Shown one piece after another: positions 45,190-55,015 of a stretch of 64,000 bases of DNA (within the stretch, counting starts at the first letter, position 1; every line of letters begins with the position of its first letter). Under the pieces are notes generated by a model. It saw nothing but the letters and a program-made list of their open reading frames with translations, was not told where the DNA came from and did not search any database. The DNA lies in the NCBI RefSeq assembly GCF_023065955.2, contig NW_026622897.1, positions 7,569,001 to 7,633,000 on the forward strand, read 5' to 3'. This stretch comes from Ursus arctos. Taxonomy: Eukaryota > Chordata > Mammalia > Carnivora > Ursidae. The position numbers were made by a program, and so were the translations under genes.

Positions 45190-45610
45190 TAGTTGAGCAG
45201 GAATTTTCATTGTTCAAATGACTTTTACGTTCTTGTTTCAGTGAATCCTCATAACACCCTCATGAAGTGGGTGAGGTGGGTAATGTTATGGAACCCACTT
45301 AATAGTAAGAAGGCCAGGACTCATAAATTAGTTTACTAATTGCTCAGAGTCACTCAACTTGGGGCGCATGGTGGCTCAGTCTGTTAAGCATCTGCCTTCA
45401 GCTTGGGTCATGATCCCAGGGTCCTGGGATCAAGCACAGAGCCTGCTTTTCCCTCTCCCTCTCCCCTCCCCTCCCCCCCCACCTGTGCGTGCTCTCGCTC
45501 TCTCCCTCTCTCAGATGAATCAATAAAATCTTAAAAAAAAAAAGTCACTCAACTTTGTAGCGACTAGTCTGTCACTAGAACCTTGATCAGCTGTCCTCAA
45601 CTTCTGAATA
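45190..45610 (-). repeat. MIR SINE, minus strand, split by a Can-SINE
   Basis: The left part (45210-45360) reads reversed MIR: GTGAATCCTCATAACACCC, TCATGAAGTGGGTGAGGTGG and CTCAGAGTCACTCAACTT. The right part (45556-45610) continues with TGTAGCGACTAGTCTGTCAC and AGAACC. The Can-SINE between them carries a target-site duplication made from MIR sequence. Confidence 0.75.
45361..45542 (+). mobile_element. Can-SINE, plus strand, nested in MIR
   Basis: It starts GGGGCGCATGGTGGCTCAGT, has GGTCATGATCCCAGGGTCC, a C-rich middle (CCCTCCCCTCCCCCCCC) and an AATAAAATC tail. The 13-bp duplication AGTCACTCAACTT (45348-45360 and 45543-45555) is perfect. The middle lacks the GGGCTCCCTGCTCAG block, so it is internally deleted. 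Its C runs give a G-quadruplex pattern on the minus strand. Confidence 0.96.
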
Positions 45611-46254
45611 GTTAACTGTTTGCTTTTCTATTTTCTTTATCAGCAAAGACATAGAAATCCTAAACTATTCTCTACAAAGAATTTTATTAACATCTCAGAA
45701 TAATATACAATAGCTTTGAAAATTAGAGAAGCCTCTACCTGATAACTTGTGTCTAAAAACCCTGTTACATTTCACATATGTTGAATTGCCTGTTACCGCC
45801 TTCCTCTTGAAGGAAGCTAACGGGGCAAGATAACATTCCTGGTGATTGTAAGCTGCGCCTCCTTTTCATAGATACTCACAATCTCTGGTGAACAGCCAGT
45901 GATTCTTACTAAAACATACACCCATGGCAGAGACTCTGTGAGTCATATTTGTCAGCCTGTCCTAGTGAATTACTTGCAAGATGCAGAGCAGGGGGTCACG
46001 CTCGAGCTCTCCTGACTCACCTTATTGCTCCCCTTTCAGCAGGCCAAACAGGAGCCCAGCAATGTTTGAGCTCCGACAGCCTTGAAACTCAACACAAGTT
46101 GTTTTACTGCTAAATATGAGTTTGAGCCAAATCCCTCAAAATGCATGGAAAGGCTTAAGTGCATACTCCTTAAGGATGGGATTTCTCAAGAATTTCTTTG
46201 TCTTCAGCATTGGTGTGATATCTGTAACATGGGTGGTATTTAGGAAGACCTTGA
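45611..46254. other. Non-genic stretch, unique
   Basis: No gene or recognised repeat. Confidence 0.5.
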
Positions 46255-46372
46255 AGTGGATGGAGGAGAGGAAAGGGGACAGATAAAATGAAGGAAGGGA
46301 GGAAGGAGAGAGGGAAGAAAGGACAGAGAAGAGGAAGGAGGGAGAGGAGGAGAGAAGGAGAGAGTCAGGGGG
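46255..46372. repeat. Polypurine tract (GGAA/GAGA-rich)
   Basis: About 115 bases, nearly all purines on the plus strand (GGAAGG, GGAGAG, GAGGAG words). Such tracts with partial mirror symmetry can form triplex (H-DNA) structures. The two opposing frames through it are compositional. Confidence 0.85.
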
Positions 46373-47604
46373 AAACCATGTCCCTCACCCCACTGGCCCA
46401 ACCAAGACTCAGTCTCTGTTCCTGGACCTTCTGGCAAGGCAAAGAAGTAAGATCCCTCAGCAGTCATGTCAGCTCCAGCCTGCTCTCTTGTTTTCAGCCC
46501 TCAATGATTTTAATGAAGAACAGTTATAAAAATATGTGGTTGTGTTCATAAAAACTGCCAAGAACAAAGAAAAATGAAGACAGGGAGTTGATTCTAACCA
46601 GAGGCATTTTCACCAGTAATTCTTGGCTTGCCCTCTCCCTGTGAGCTATGCCCACCTCAGGAGATTTCATCTGGACAAACTAGAGATACAAAGAAAAGAG
46701 ACGCCTACCAGGCCTTGTGGAGACTGATTGCAAATTGAACTCTGTCTTCTGGGCCCATGTGTTCACTAAGGAGATGGTGGAGGTCACAGTTCTCCCAGGG
46801 ACACACGTATCTTCTCTGTATCTTCTTCTGCCAGTCTGCCCTCACGACTATGCTGACACGGTCATCCATAGCCAACCAGATCCTGGGAGGGATTTTCCAC
46901 GCTGACTTCTATAGGCTTTTGCCTCATACTCTCATTTTGCAAGTATTCCTTGATTGTCTACCAAGTGCCGGGCACTGTGCATTATTTCCCCTCCCTTCCT
47001 GCCCAGCAGGACCGTGTATAAAAGCACAAGTTTATGGCTATGGTGATGCTTCCAATGGCCATTTGCTCCTTTAGAACCTCCTGGTCTCTTTCTCAGGCAC
47101 CTGTGGAGGGCAGCAGAACCCTTGAACCCACTGGGAGCAAGATCCGCAATGACTTCTAATTTACTAACACACAAAGGTAGGACTCCTTTGCCTGGCTTTC
47201 AAGACTGGCATCCCTCAGCTGCACCAGATCAGCCCCTTCCTCATGGCAAAAGTATGCCACGTACCTCTTAAGCCTTCCATACCTCCTTTCCTGTGAGGGT
47301 CACTGCAAGCCCATATGGTGTCTCTGTGCAAATTAGAAACAAGTGTCCCTTCCGTCGGAGAGAAGATTGTTCAGAACATACTAATTTTGTCAGAACAAGA
47401 CACTTAGCTCTAATCTTCCGGGAAGCGTCACACTAGTATACAAACTGTGCTGACTATAACGTGAGCGTGCCTCTTTAGCTCACTCGTCTTCGTGCACGCG
47501 TGATTGTGTGCAGTGATGCTGTTGTCCTCCTACCTGAGTGGCTCCATTCCTCGTCCCTTCTGTACACTACCTGACTCACATATCAAGCCCTCCACAGCTA
47601 TTTC
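46373..47604. other. Non-genic stretch, unique with a MIR/L2 relic
   Basis: A short reversed MIR/L2 terminal motif at about 46938-46986 (AAGTATTCCTTGATTGTCTAC, AAGTGCCGGGCACTGTGC). The overlapping frames at 46717-47074 and 46932-47174 have no domains. Otherwise nothing recognised. Confidence 0.5.
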
Positions 47605-48165
47605 CAGAACCACCTATTCATCCCATAATTGTTATCTGGGCACTTACTACATGTGAGGCTCTCTCCTCGGCACTGGGAATATAGTGGTAAACAAGATGGC
47701 CAAGGGCGCTGCTGTCATAGAGACAGACTATACCCAGGTGAAAAGCAGTAAGTATAGAAATGGCAAGAAAATAAAAGAGTGATTGGCTAGCAAGCCATAG
47801 GGGACTTCTTAAGACAGGATGGTTAGGAAAGGTCACTCCAAAGAGCCGATATTTGAGTGAAGAGAAGTCAGCCAGGCAAGGTTTTGGGGATGAGTGTTGC
47901 TGATATAAGGAACAGTGAGGACAAAGGCTATAAGGCAGGTCTGTGTTTGGCATGTCCAGGGGCCAGGAAAGACGAACCCTGTGGGCACAGTAGCAAGACT
48001 GGTAGGAAATAAAGTCAGAAGAAGTAGGGCAGGGCCTATGGCATATGAGGTCCTGTAGATGTGTTAAGGAGTTTGTATTTTATTCTAGGATTTTAAACAG
48101 CATATAAAACAAGTGAGTTACATAATTTGATTTCAGTGTTTCAGAAATCCCTCTGAATTGTAGGA
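47605..48165 (-). repeat. L2 LINE, 3' part, minus strand
   Basis: Clear reversed L2 3' half: GGGCACTTACTACATGTG, CGGCACTGGGAATATAGTGG (47669-47688), ACAAGATGGCCAAGGGCGC, GATGGTTAGGAAAGGTCAC (47818-47836), GGGCAGGGCCTATGGCATAT and TTGTATTTTATTCTAGGATT (48072-48091). The best-preserved L2 in the window. The 111-codon minus-strand frame at 47618-47953 lies in the L2 3' region and is not a gene. Confidence 0.9.
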
Positions 48166-48894
48166 GCTAGAATGGATCAGGAGCACAGTTGGGTGTGGGG
48201 CAGTTAATCTAATGTCCAGGCTTCCTTCCAACTCTGACATTCTGTGATTCTGCCTTACCAACAGGCCCCACCGTACATATGGTTCTGTGTTCCTAGTTGC
48301 AAATGGCAGGCTCCATTTTAAGCAGAAGAGGGATTAATTTGAGATTTTAGGTAATCCACAAAATTGAGGAAGAGGCTGGAGAAACAGCCATAAGACTGAG
48401 CTTCCGGGAGGACTGCCCCAAACCACCAGACAGAACTAGCTGGAAAAGGACACTGCAGAAGTTGTTCTGCTGAGCTGTAAATGCTGGAAACTCAGTTCAT
48501 CTTCAGCCTCTAGCAGTGAGGTCACTCCTGCATCAGAACAGCCACTGGGACAGTGCTGTGTCTGCTACTTCCTTTCCACCACCAGGAGCCCAGTGGCTTC
48601 AAGTAGGGATTGGTCTCCACCAGGACCTGAGTTGGCGCAGGTAGTTTCTTCCCAAGACTTTAGAAGGTCCTAGGGACCAGAGGTGGAAGGTCAGCCAGAG
48701 CCCATATAAGAAAGCAGGAGTCTAAATACCGTGATCAAGGCTGGATGCAAAGACCAAAGGAACCAGAGGTATGGAACAAGTCTAGGGTCCTAACCCTAAG
48801 TAATTGGGCTGAGAAGATGAGACAAATGAACAGAAAGCTAGGAACCTGAGAGAGAAGACATAATTTAGTGTTCATTTGCATGACGACTAATGAT
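48166..48894. other. Non-genic stretch, possibly an old unclassified repeat
   Basis: 48290-48660 (GGCAGGCTCCATTTTAAGC, CTTCCGGGAGGACTGCC, GGTCTCCACCAGGACCTG) has the feel of an old LTR or MER element, but I cannot name it. No gene. Confidence 0.35.
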
Positions 48895-48985
48895 CAATGC
48901 CTATCTTCCCTATTTGATGACTAGCTCCATAAAGGCAGGGACTGTGCTGTATTTATTTGCTCACCATCAAATAGCTGCAGAATAC
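48895..48985 (+). repeat. L2 LINE, 3' terminus
   Basis: TGACTAGCTCCATAAAGGCAGGGACTGTGCTG and TTGCTCACCATC match the L2 terminal block seen at 7321-7360. Only about 90 bp survive. Confidence 0.7.
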
Positions 48986-49249
48986 AATATGACACTTAGG
49001 GGGTTTATTCAGAGTCAATGTAAAAAACAGCCATATGAAGACAGTTTCTGATTTCTTTAGCATAAAATTTCTCTTGTATTATATTCCTTATTTTAAAAAC
49101 TACCTGACAAATTCTCTTAAAACTTAGGGCCAGCTAATGACATCTTATTCCTTGATCTGGATGGTAGCTTCAGGGGTATATTTGCTTGTGTGAATTTGTT
49201 GAGTTGCATAGTTATGACTTGAGCCTATGAGCCAGCAGATCTGACAATG
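48986..49249. other. Non-genic stretch
   Basis: Short AT-rich interval. No repeat recognised. Confidence 0.4.
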
Positions 49250-50985
49250 CTAAAGATACCATGGTATATAAGGATGCTACTGGAGCCTCTGACACACTCC
49301 AGCAGGAGAATCACAGAACCCTACAGTTGTGGAGCTGAATTATCCTTTGTGTCAGAGAGTTAGATAATTCTGTCAGGCCACAGAGCCCTGGTGTATCTGG
49401 AATGACTCATCATGATCTGGGTTTATCAGATCTACCATAAGGTTGAGTGGACACACTAGTAATATATCGCACAATGGAAATGGTAAACTCAGGATTGGGC
49501 CTGGGCAGGTTTAATGAGCACAAGAAGCATCTCAAGTAGGCCCATATTCCCATACACCTTCCTGTGTGTAACTTATACCTATGTCCTCACAGGGGGTTCC
49601 CTATGACCAACTGGTCAAGGAGGAAAAATACTGGGGCTGATTTGCACACAAGGAGGCTTATTATGTTGATGTTAGCTGAAAGAGGACTACTGTTGCATTT
49701 TAGCTACACTCAGAGATGACTCTAACAGACAAGTAACAGAGGGAAATCCTGTCAGTGGGTAGAGATGCAAGCAGTACAGTTGGTCATTCACTTTATATGG
49801 AGGGAGAAGTGGCCTGAAGTTGGGATATACATGGTATATGACTTTGGTTGATTAGCATCTGGGAGGAGCGAGCTTGAAAGATGGGAGATAAGAAATTCTC
49901 GGGAAGAAACCTGTGACTAGATCACTGGAAGTGAGTACAAAGCATGTAGACCTTTGCTGCCTCAAATTAATGCCCACCAGAGAGGAGACACTGAACAACC
50001 AGTTGGACGGTTGACCAGGACAGCTTGTCCCATGGATCTCAGCCACCCTAGTGCTTGCCAAATGTGCAGTTATAGATGGAGGCTATGCCTGACAGCACAG
50101 ACTCCTTCTTATCAATGCTGATTTAGCTACTGTCACAGCTGAGTGCTCAAACTGCCAGAAGCAGAGAGTATACTAAATCCTCAATATGGCGTCACCCCAT
50201 GATGAAACCAGCCACTGGAGACAGGTGGATTATATCACAGCATTTTGCCCTGCAGGGGGCAGTCATTCATTCTTATGGAACTGATCATGCTAATCTGGGT
50301 ATGGGTTCATGCTGCCTGCCTTCAGTACCTCTGCCAGCACCACGCTCAATGGTTTAAGGCCTGATTTACCAGCATGGGATCTTGAACAATATTGCTTCAG
50401 ACCATGAGACCAAATTTTTAGCCAGGAAGGTATAACAGTGGGCACATGATCCCATGATCTGGTTTTATCACAGACCTTCCTCACCTGGATTCAGCTGACC
50501 TAGAATGATGGAATGGCCTATTAAAGAGTTAGCTAAAGCACTGGCTTTAGGACAACTGTCCATGGTGTTTGAGTGCTGTCCTCCAAGATGCAGTGTGTGT
50601 ATTATTAAACCACCAGCTGATATGTGATGCTGAGTGCCCAATTGTGGAATGCGCAACATACACATCATGGGATCAAGGGGTGAATATAAGATTGGCTTCT
50701 CTAACATCACTCCCAGGGACCCACTTAGGGAATTTTGGCTTTCTATTCCCACACACTTGTATTCTGCCAGATTAGATGTCCTGGTTGTTGGTATGGGCAG
50801 TGGGAAGGAACACTTCCACTAAGAGACTTTTAAGGGTCCCAAGTTAAGATTCCTGTCTGCTCTCTTTGGGTTCCTCACACTGGTGGGTCAATGAGCAAAG
50901 AAGGGAGTACTGGTGAGAAGAACATGGACCCTGATTAACTTGAGAAACTGGGATTCTGCTCCACAATGAGTACGGGAAACTCAAG
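49250..50985 (+). mobile_element. ERVL endogenous retrovirus, broken pol interior
   Basis: An old class III (ERVL) interior in plus orientation. Order: an RNase H-type region (GGGGTTCCCTATGACCAACTGG near 49593, GGGAAATCCTGTCAGTGGG near 49741), a linker with AATTAATGCCCACCAGAGAG (49966-49985), integrase with zinc-finger-like and core parts (the codons for HWRQVDY at about 50213-50233), then a dUTPase-like region (GGGATCAAGGGGTGAATATAAG near 50669 and ACTCCCAGGGACCCACTTAG near 50709). A dUTPase domain after integrase is characteristic of ERVL. Stops and frameshifts are frequent, no gag, env or LTR was found beside it, and the copy is inert. Confidence 0.85.
50249..50261 (+). promoter_or_regulatory. 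Candidate CTCF core motif inside ERVL
   Basis: CCTGCAGGGGGCA matches the CTCF core CCASYAGRKGGCR at 12 of 13 positions (the third base is T). It lies in the ERVL integrase region. CTCF partitions chromatin loops and many sites derive from transposons, but one motif is not proof of binding. Confidence 0.3.
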
Positions 50986-50989
50986 AAAT

Positions 50990-51090
50990 TCTTGGCAGAT
51001 GAGGAAATTGACACTTACGAAAGTTAGGTGATGTTCTCAAGGTCTCCTGGCACAGCCGGGACTTGAATTCAAGTTCTGTTCCAAGGGTTT
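50990..51090 (-). repeat. MIR SINE fragment, minus strand
   Basis: GGCAGATGAGGAAATTGACAC, TAGGTGATGTTCTCAAGG, TCTCCTGGCACAGCCGGGAC and TTGAATTCAAGTTCTG are reversed MIR. Confidence 0.8.
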
Positions 51091-51976
51091 TCTCATGATA
51101 TTACTCCTTCCTTTGTGATGGCCTGATATCCTGTGTGGTTCTTATGGGCATGGGTGGTTTACGAACCCCCCAAAACTGGTCATTTTCTCACACAGACCCC
51201 ATGTCAGGACACAGAGAACTCAGAAATGATGTTTGCCTTGACCCTGTGTGTAATAGTCTTTCATTGTGCTTAACCCAGTTCAGTACATCTGTTTACAATT
51301 ATTAGGCTATGTAAGTTTGAAACCAGGTAACAATCAGAAGGGCCAATGATGAATAACTTAGTTGATTCATGGGGTTCATTTCTCCTGATGCATCAGCCCA
51401 TTTTCATGAGCACCACCAACTCCTAACTTTAAGAGGAAAATCAAAAAGAAAATTTTGCTTCAGTCAATGGCCCAATTTATGCGTCAAGGTCCACATGGTC
51501 TGGAATACCAGTTTAACTAGGAAGCTGAACTGCCTTGGCCTATACATTTTAAAAACCAGAAAAGCATGGGGAATCAAAATGTTTATCTGATCTTGTTATA
51601 ATGAGAAAAATATGCTTTGGAACCAAAAATTTGTTTTTAAAATACTGACTCAGAGAAAGGAGGAAGAACAAGAAATACGCAAACAGCATTTGGTGATACT
51701 ATTTCCAAGCATATAACCTTAGAAACAACATTCAGCTTAACAGTATTCATTAAGTGTCAACCACTTAGTAGTTGATTGGGTAGAGATTGAGCTAGACCCC
51801 AAGATGATTGAAACAGGACCTCTGCTCTCAGCATGGTCCACAGTAACTCCACCCCTCTCCCACTACTCCTGCGTCTCATTGAAGCCAATAGATACTTCTT
51901 CTTCTAGCCCCTCTTATATCCTTACATATTTCCACTTATACCTCATGTATTTCTTATTTGGTCAGCTGGAGTCAGC
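51091..51976. other. Non-genic stretch, unique
   Basis: No gene, RNA or recognised repeat. The 73-codon frame at 51369-51590 has no features. Confidence 0.5.
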
Positions 51977-52032
51977 TTTTTTTTTCTTTTTTCTTTCTTT
52001 CTTTCTTTCTTTCTTTCTTTTTTTTTTTTTTT
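51977..52032. repeat. (TTTC)n microsatellite with flanking T runs
   Basis: Eight or nine CTTT units flanked by T-rich DNA, polypyrimidine on the plus strand. It could be the reversed A-rich tail of a lost retroposon, but no head is visible. The 110-codon frame through it is compositional. Confidence 0.9.
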
Positions 52033-52416
52033 ACTGGACTAAGGCACTCTTTCCTCTTGATTTGAATTTACAAAAACTGTGTATTACCTGTGCCATTGTA
52101 TTTACCCCCCAAACCTTTCTCTGGCTCTCCACCTGATCTTCCTCTTGTCATGACCACTTGTTCCTAAATCCAAATGTCCCCCCACCCCCGGTCTGATTGC
52201 ACCTTCTTCTTCTCCTTTCCACCATCTCTATGAACCTAAAACAGATGTGTTCATGCATGACTTGGTTTTCTTATTCCATTCGCAATGCCAGCTCTTTCCT
52301 TGTGCACTACCAAAGTTTAGAATTACTGCATAACCTACATATCCCAAAGAAGTCCCAGAGACTTCTTTTCTCTGCTTCAGAGCTTTCTCCCTGCAGTCAA
52401 GAAGGGAGAAATTACT
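52033..52416. other. Non-genic stretch, unique
   Basis: C/T-rich in places. No gene or repeat family recognised. Confidence 0.45.
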
Positions 52417-52595
52417 GGGGTGCCTGGGTGGCTCAGTCGGTTAAGCTCCCAACACTTGATTGCGGCTCAGGTCGTGATCTCAGCGTTGTGAGATTGAGTG
52501 CCACATCAGGCTCCATGCTGGGCGTGGAGCCTGCTTAAGATTCTCTCTCCCTCTGCCCCTTCCTTCCCTCTCTCTCTCCCTCTTTGAAAAAAAAA
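52417..52595 (+). mobile_element. Can-SINE, plus strand
   Basis: It starts GGGGTGCCTGGGTGGCTCAG, has GGTCGTGATCTCAGCGTTGT, CATGCTGGGCGTGGAGCCTG, CTTAAGATTCTCTCTCCC and an A tail running into a G run. The flanks AGGGAGAAATTACT and GGGGTAAGAATTATTT are only loosely similar, so the target-site duplication is eroded. Confidence 0.94.
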
Positions 52596-53028
52596 GGGGG
52601 GGGTAAGAATTATTTGCCACCTGAATCTGAGAGAGAATTCTCCCTCCATCTGGCCCTTCCTCTTGCCAATTGATTTGAAAAGTAAATACCTCCAAGGAAA
52701 ACCAAACCATTTTAAGGGCAAGATCCAGCTAAGGGGTAGCAGCTATTTATCAATCCTGCCCCTAAAATCAAGCATATGACTTCATAGGATATAGGCTTTC
52801 CTTCTCTCTGTTGTATCATCTGTTTTCCCCCAGCCAACACCTGCCACTGGCTACAAAGAGTTTGCAGCAGCAGAACAGAATTTCCTAGGATGTGCTCACA
52901 TCCAAACTTCAAGAAAGCCAAGACCCTCGAAATTCTTCCCACATAGCTCTGGGAAGGCACAGCCAGTGCTTTGGCCGGCACATACCTGCCCCCGACCTTC
53001 CCCACTTTTCTCTCCTGCTCTGGGCCAC
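52596..53028. other. Non-genic stretch
   Basis: No recognised repeat. Ends in a pyrimidine tract and CAG that could act as the 3' splice site for the frame below. Confidence 0.4.
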
Positions 53029-53030
53029 AG

Positions 53031-53211
53031 TAATGATGACTTCGGTTGCTGCCAGGGAGAAAGGGGCAGCTGTGCTAATGGCTTCTGCCAGCCCAGTCGG
53101 GACCTGTGCCATGGCCACCAGCTGTGCAGGGATGGCCTCTGTGCCAAAGGCCCTGGCGCTCTGTCCTTGACCATGGAAGATGCTGCTGCTGATGCCAGCA
53201 GAAGGAGCTGA
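53031..53211 (+). other. Candidate cysteine-rich terminal exon (unconfirmed)
   Basis: A plus-strand frame that ends at TGA (53209-53211) encodes about 59 residues after a possible acceptor: pyrimidine-rich TTTTCTCTCCTGCTCTG, then GGGCCACAG (AG at 53029-53030). The translation has seven cysteines in about 30 residues (FGCCQGERGSCANGFC, then LCHGHQLCRDGLCAKG) and a tail of alternating Ala and Asp. Cysteine density and spacing recall small secreted disulphide-rich domains, but I recognise no family. No matching upstream exon or start was found, and overlapping frames on both strands are also open here. It could be chance in a GC-richer patch. Confidence 0.2.
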
Positions 53212-54839
53212 TTCTCATCAGCTAACCATCCGCTCTCCAACATTCCCCAACTCACACCAACAAGAGTGCCATTTCCTATTTCTGCCAGCGCTGTTCAGCT
53301 GACACCTCGGGTTCTCAGTAGCTCTAGATTCTAGAAAACCAATCCTTTTCGTTTTTAATTTGTGATTGCAGACACCTAAACCTAATAAGATATGACTCTG
53401 TAGTTGGTGGATCATTGGACAAATGATTGATATGCGCTTGAATTTATATTTGTGCTTCCCCTTCTGCACCTACCCAGCATGTCCCTTAGCTACATACACC
53501 CTTGCTGCTCAGCGCTCCCTTCCTTAGAGGGAGTTCCGCCTCTCATGTAGACAGACCTTCAGCAGACTCGTCCTGCCAGTCCTACCAACATGTCTAAAGG
53601 GAAAAGTCCACTAAAAAGTGCAGGAGAAAACCGAGGTCTGAGTGAGTGACCAACAATCAGAGTGTTGGTCCAGAAGAAGCGTCCAACACCACCTTTCACA
53701 CGCAGGAGACCTAACACTGTGATTCCCAACTGCTGACCTGCTGCAGAAGAAAATAAATTAGAGAAATCACTAATGAGAATTCTGTTTTTTCTCCCAACCA
53801 TTTGTTTCTTCTGAATGAGAGCTTTATCCCTTAATTACAGCTCTTAGTAATTGTCCATGACTGACAATTTACTGTTGCACAATTTCTTAGAATTCACTCT
53901 CTCATGATTGTAAACAGTCAGTATTTACACAGAATCTAAGTTCTTGGTCCTACGCAGGGGATTATTTAAAATTAATGACCAACTTCACAACAGCACCGCA
54001 AGCTCAAGTCCACAGACCTACTTCTTCATGCCCATTCTCTCAGGTAGACGTTTGCAGGAGGGACAGACCCCCATGGGATGTACGAATCCTGAAGAGTTCT
54101 GTAATGCCTCCATGGTGCTCACCTACCAGGCTCATTCGAATACTGCGTTCTCTTTTTCCTAGGAAAATTCAATTTCCCCCGAAACATTCTCTCATAAGCT
54201 GTAGGTCTTTCTTTCGAAGAGCCCTGTTGCTTATGTAAACCGTCCACTTTCCTTTGGTCAGGCTGTGGTAAAACAGGAGATGTCTGTTTCTAATTGTTTT
54301 CTTACTCTTTGCTTTGAACTTCACACGCTTTCAGCCGATGCACTCCTTAAATCCTTTTTTTCCCTGGGCATGTAGCATTGCTAATGCAAACCGTGGCCAG
54401 CCCCCCGGGCCACGTTTTATCTGCACAGGAATATCTTGATCAGAGATTGCAGTCTTATATCCTGCTTGGATATTATTCCATTTGATTCTATTACATCAAT
54501 TTCATGGTAGACTGTCTTCTCTTTCTATGCTACACTGATTTTATTATGCTTTTTATATGCCAGTGGGTCTCAACACCACCACACTTAACCTTTCCTCCGA
54601 GAACATCCCTTCAGTAATTTGTCATAAATTGCATGCTGAACTGAGCTTGGGTGTAGTCAGTCCCGCTTTCTCTTTATCACAATTTCTGCCCCAGTCTGCA
54701 AATATCCAAACCACAAGGACAAATAAGTAGGGAGGAAAGCATAAAACTAGGAATTAGGAGTCTTGTATAAATATTGTTTATGAGGAAGAATTTAGGGTAA
54801 ATTCAGTTTTCCTAAAAAAATTCATTTGAATGTATTATG
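53212..54839. other. Non-genic stretch, unique
   Basis: No recognised repeat over about 1.6 kb, unusual for this window. No supported gene. AATAAA at about 53751-53756 could serve as a poly(A) signal but has no transcript evidence. A 7-bp stem (CGTGGCC/GGCCACG, 54392-54414) is too short to mean much. Confidence 0.5.
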
Positions 54840-55015
54840 TGTGAGAACTCAGAAAGTTTTGTTTCAATCACTTAACTAGTCGTATCTTTGAGCAGGCTCT
54901 TCACCTCTGTGTGCTTCATCTCTGTTCTGTGCAAAATCAGAATCATATTGTTTGTCCTATGATCTCATAAGAATTATAATCGTATGGGATGATTACATGA
55001 GATGATTTCAAAATA
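54840..55015 (+). repeat. MIR SINE fragment
   Basis: TTTGAGCAGGCTCTTCACCTC, TGTGTGCTTCATCTCTGTTC, TGCAAAATCAGAATCATATTG and GGGATGATTACATGAGATGA follow the MIR core in plus orientation. Confidence 0.6.

Noticed and set aside
54392..54414. Stem-loop CGTGGCC/GGCCACG
   Set aside because: A 7-bp stem with a C-rich loop is expected by chance in 64 kb and has no miRNA-like arm length.
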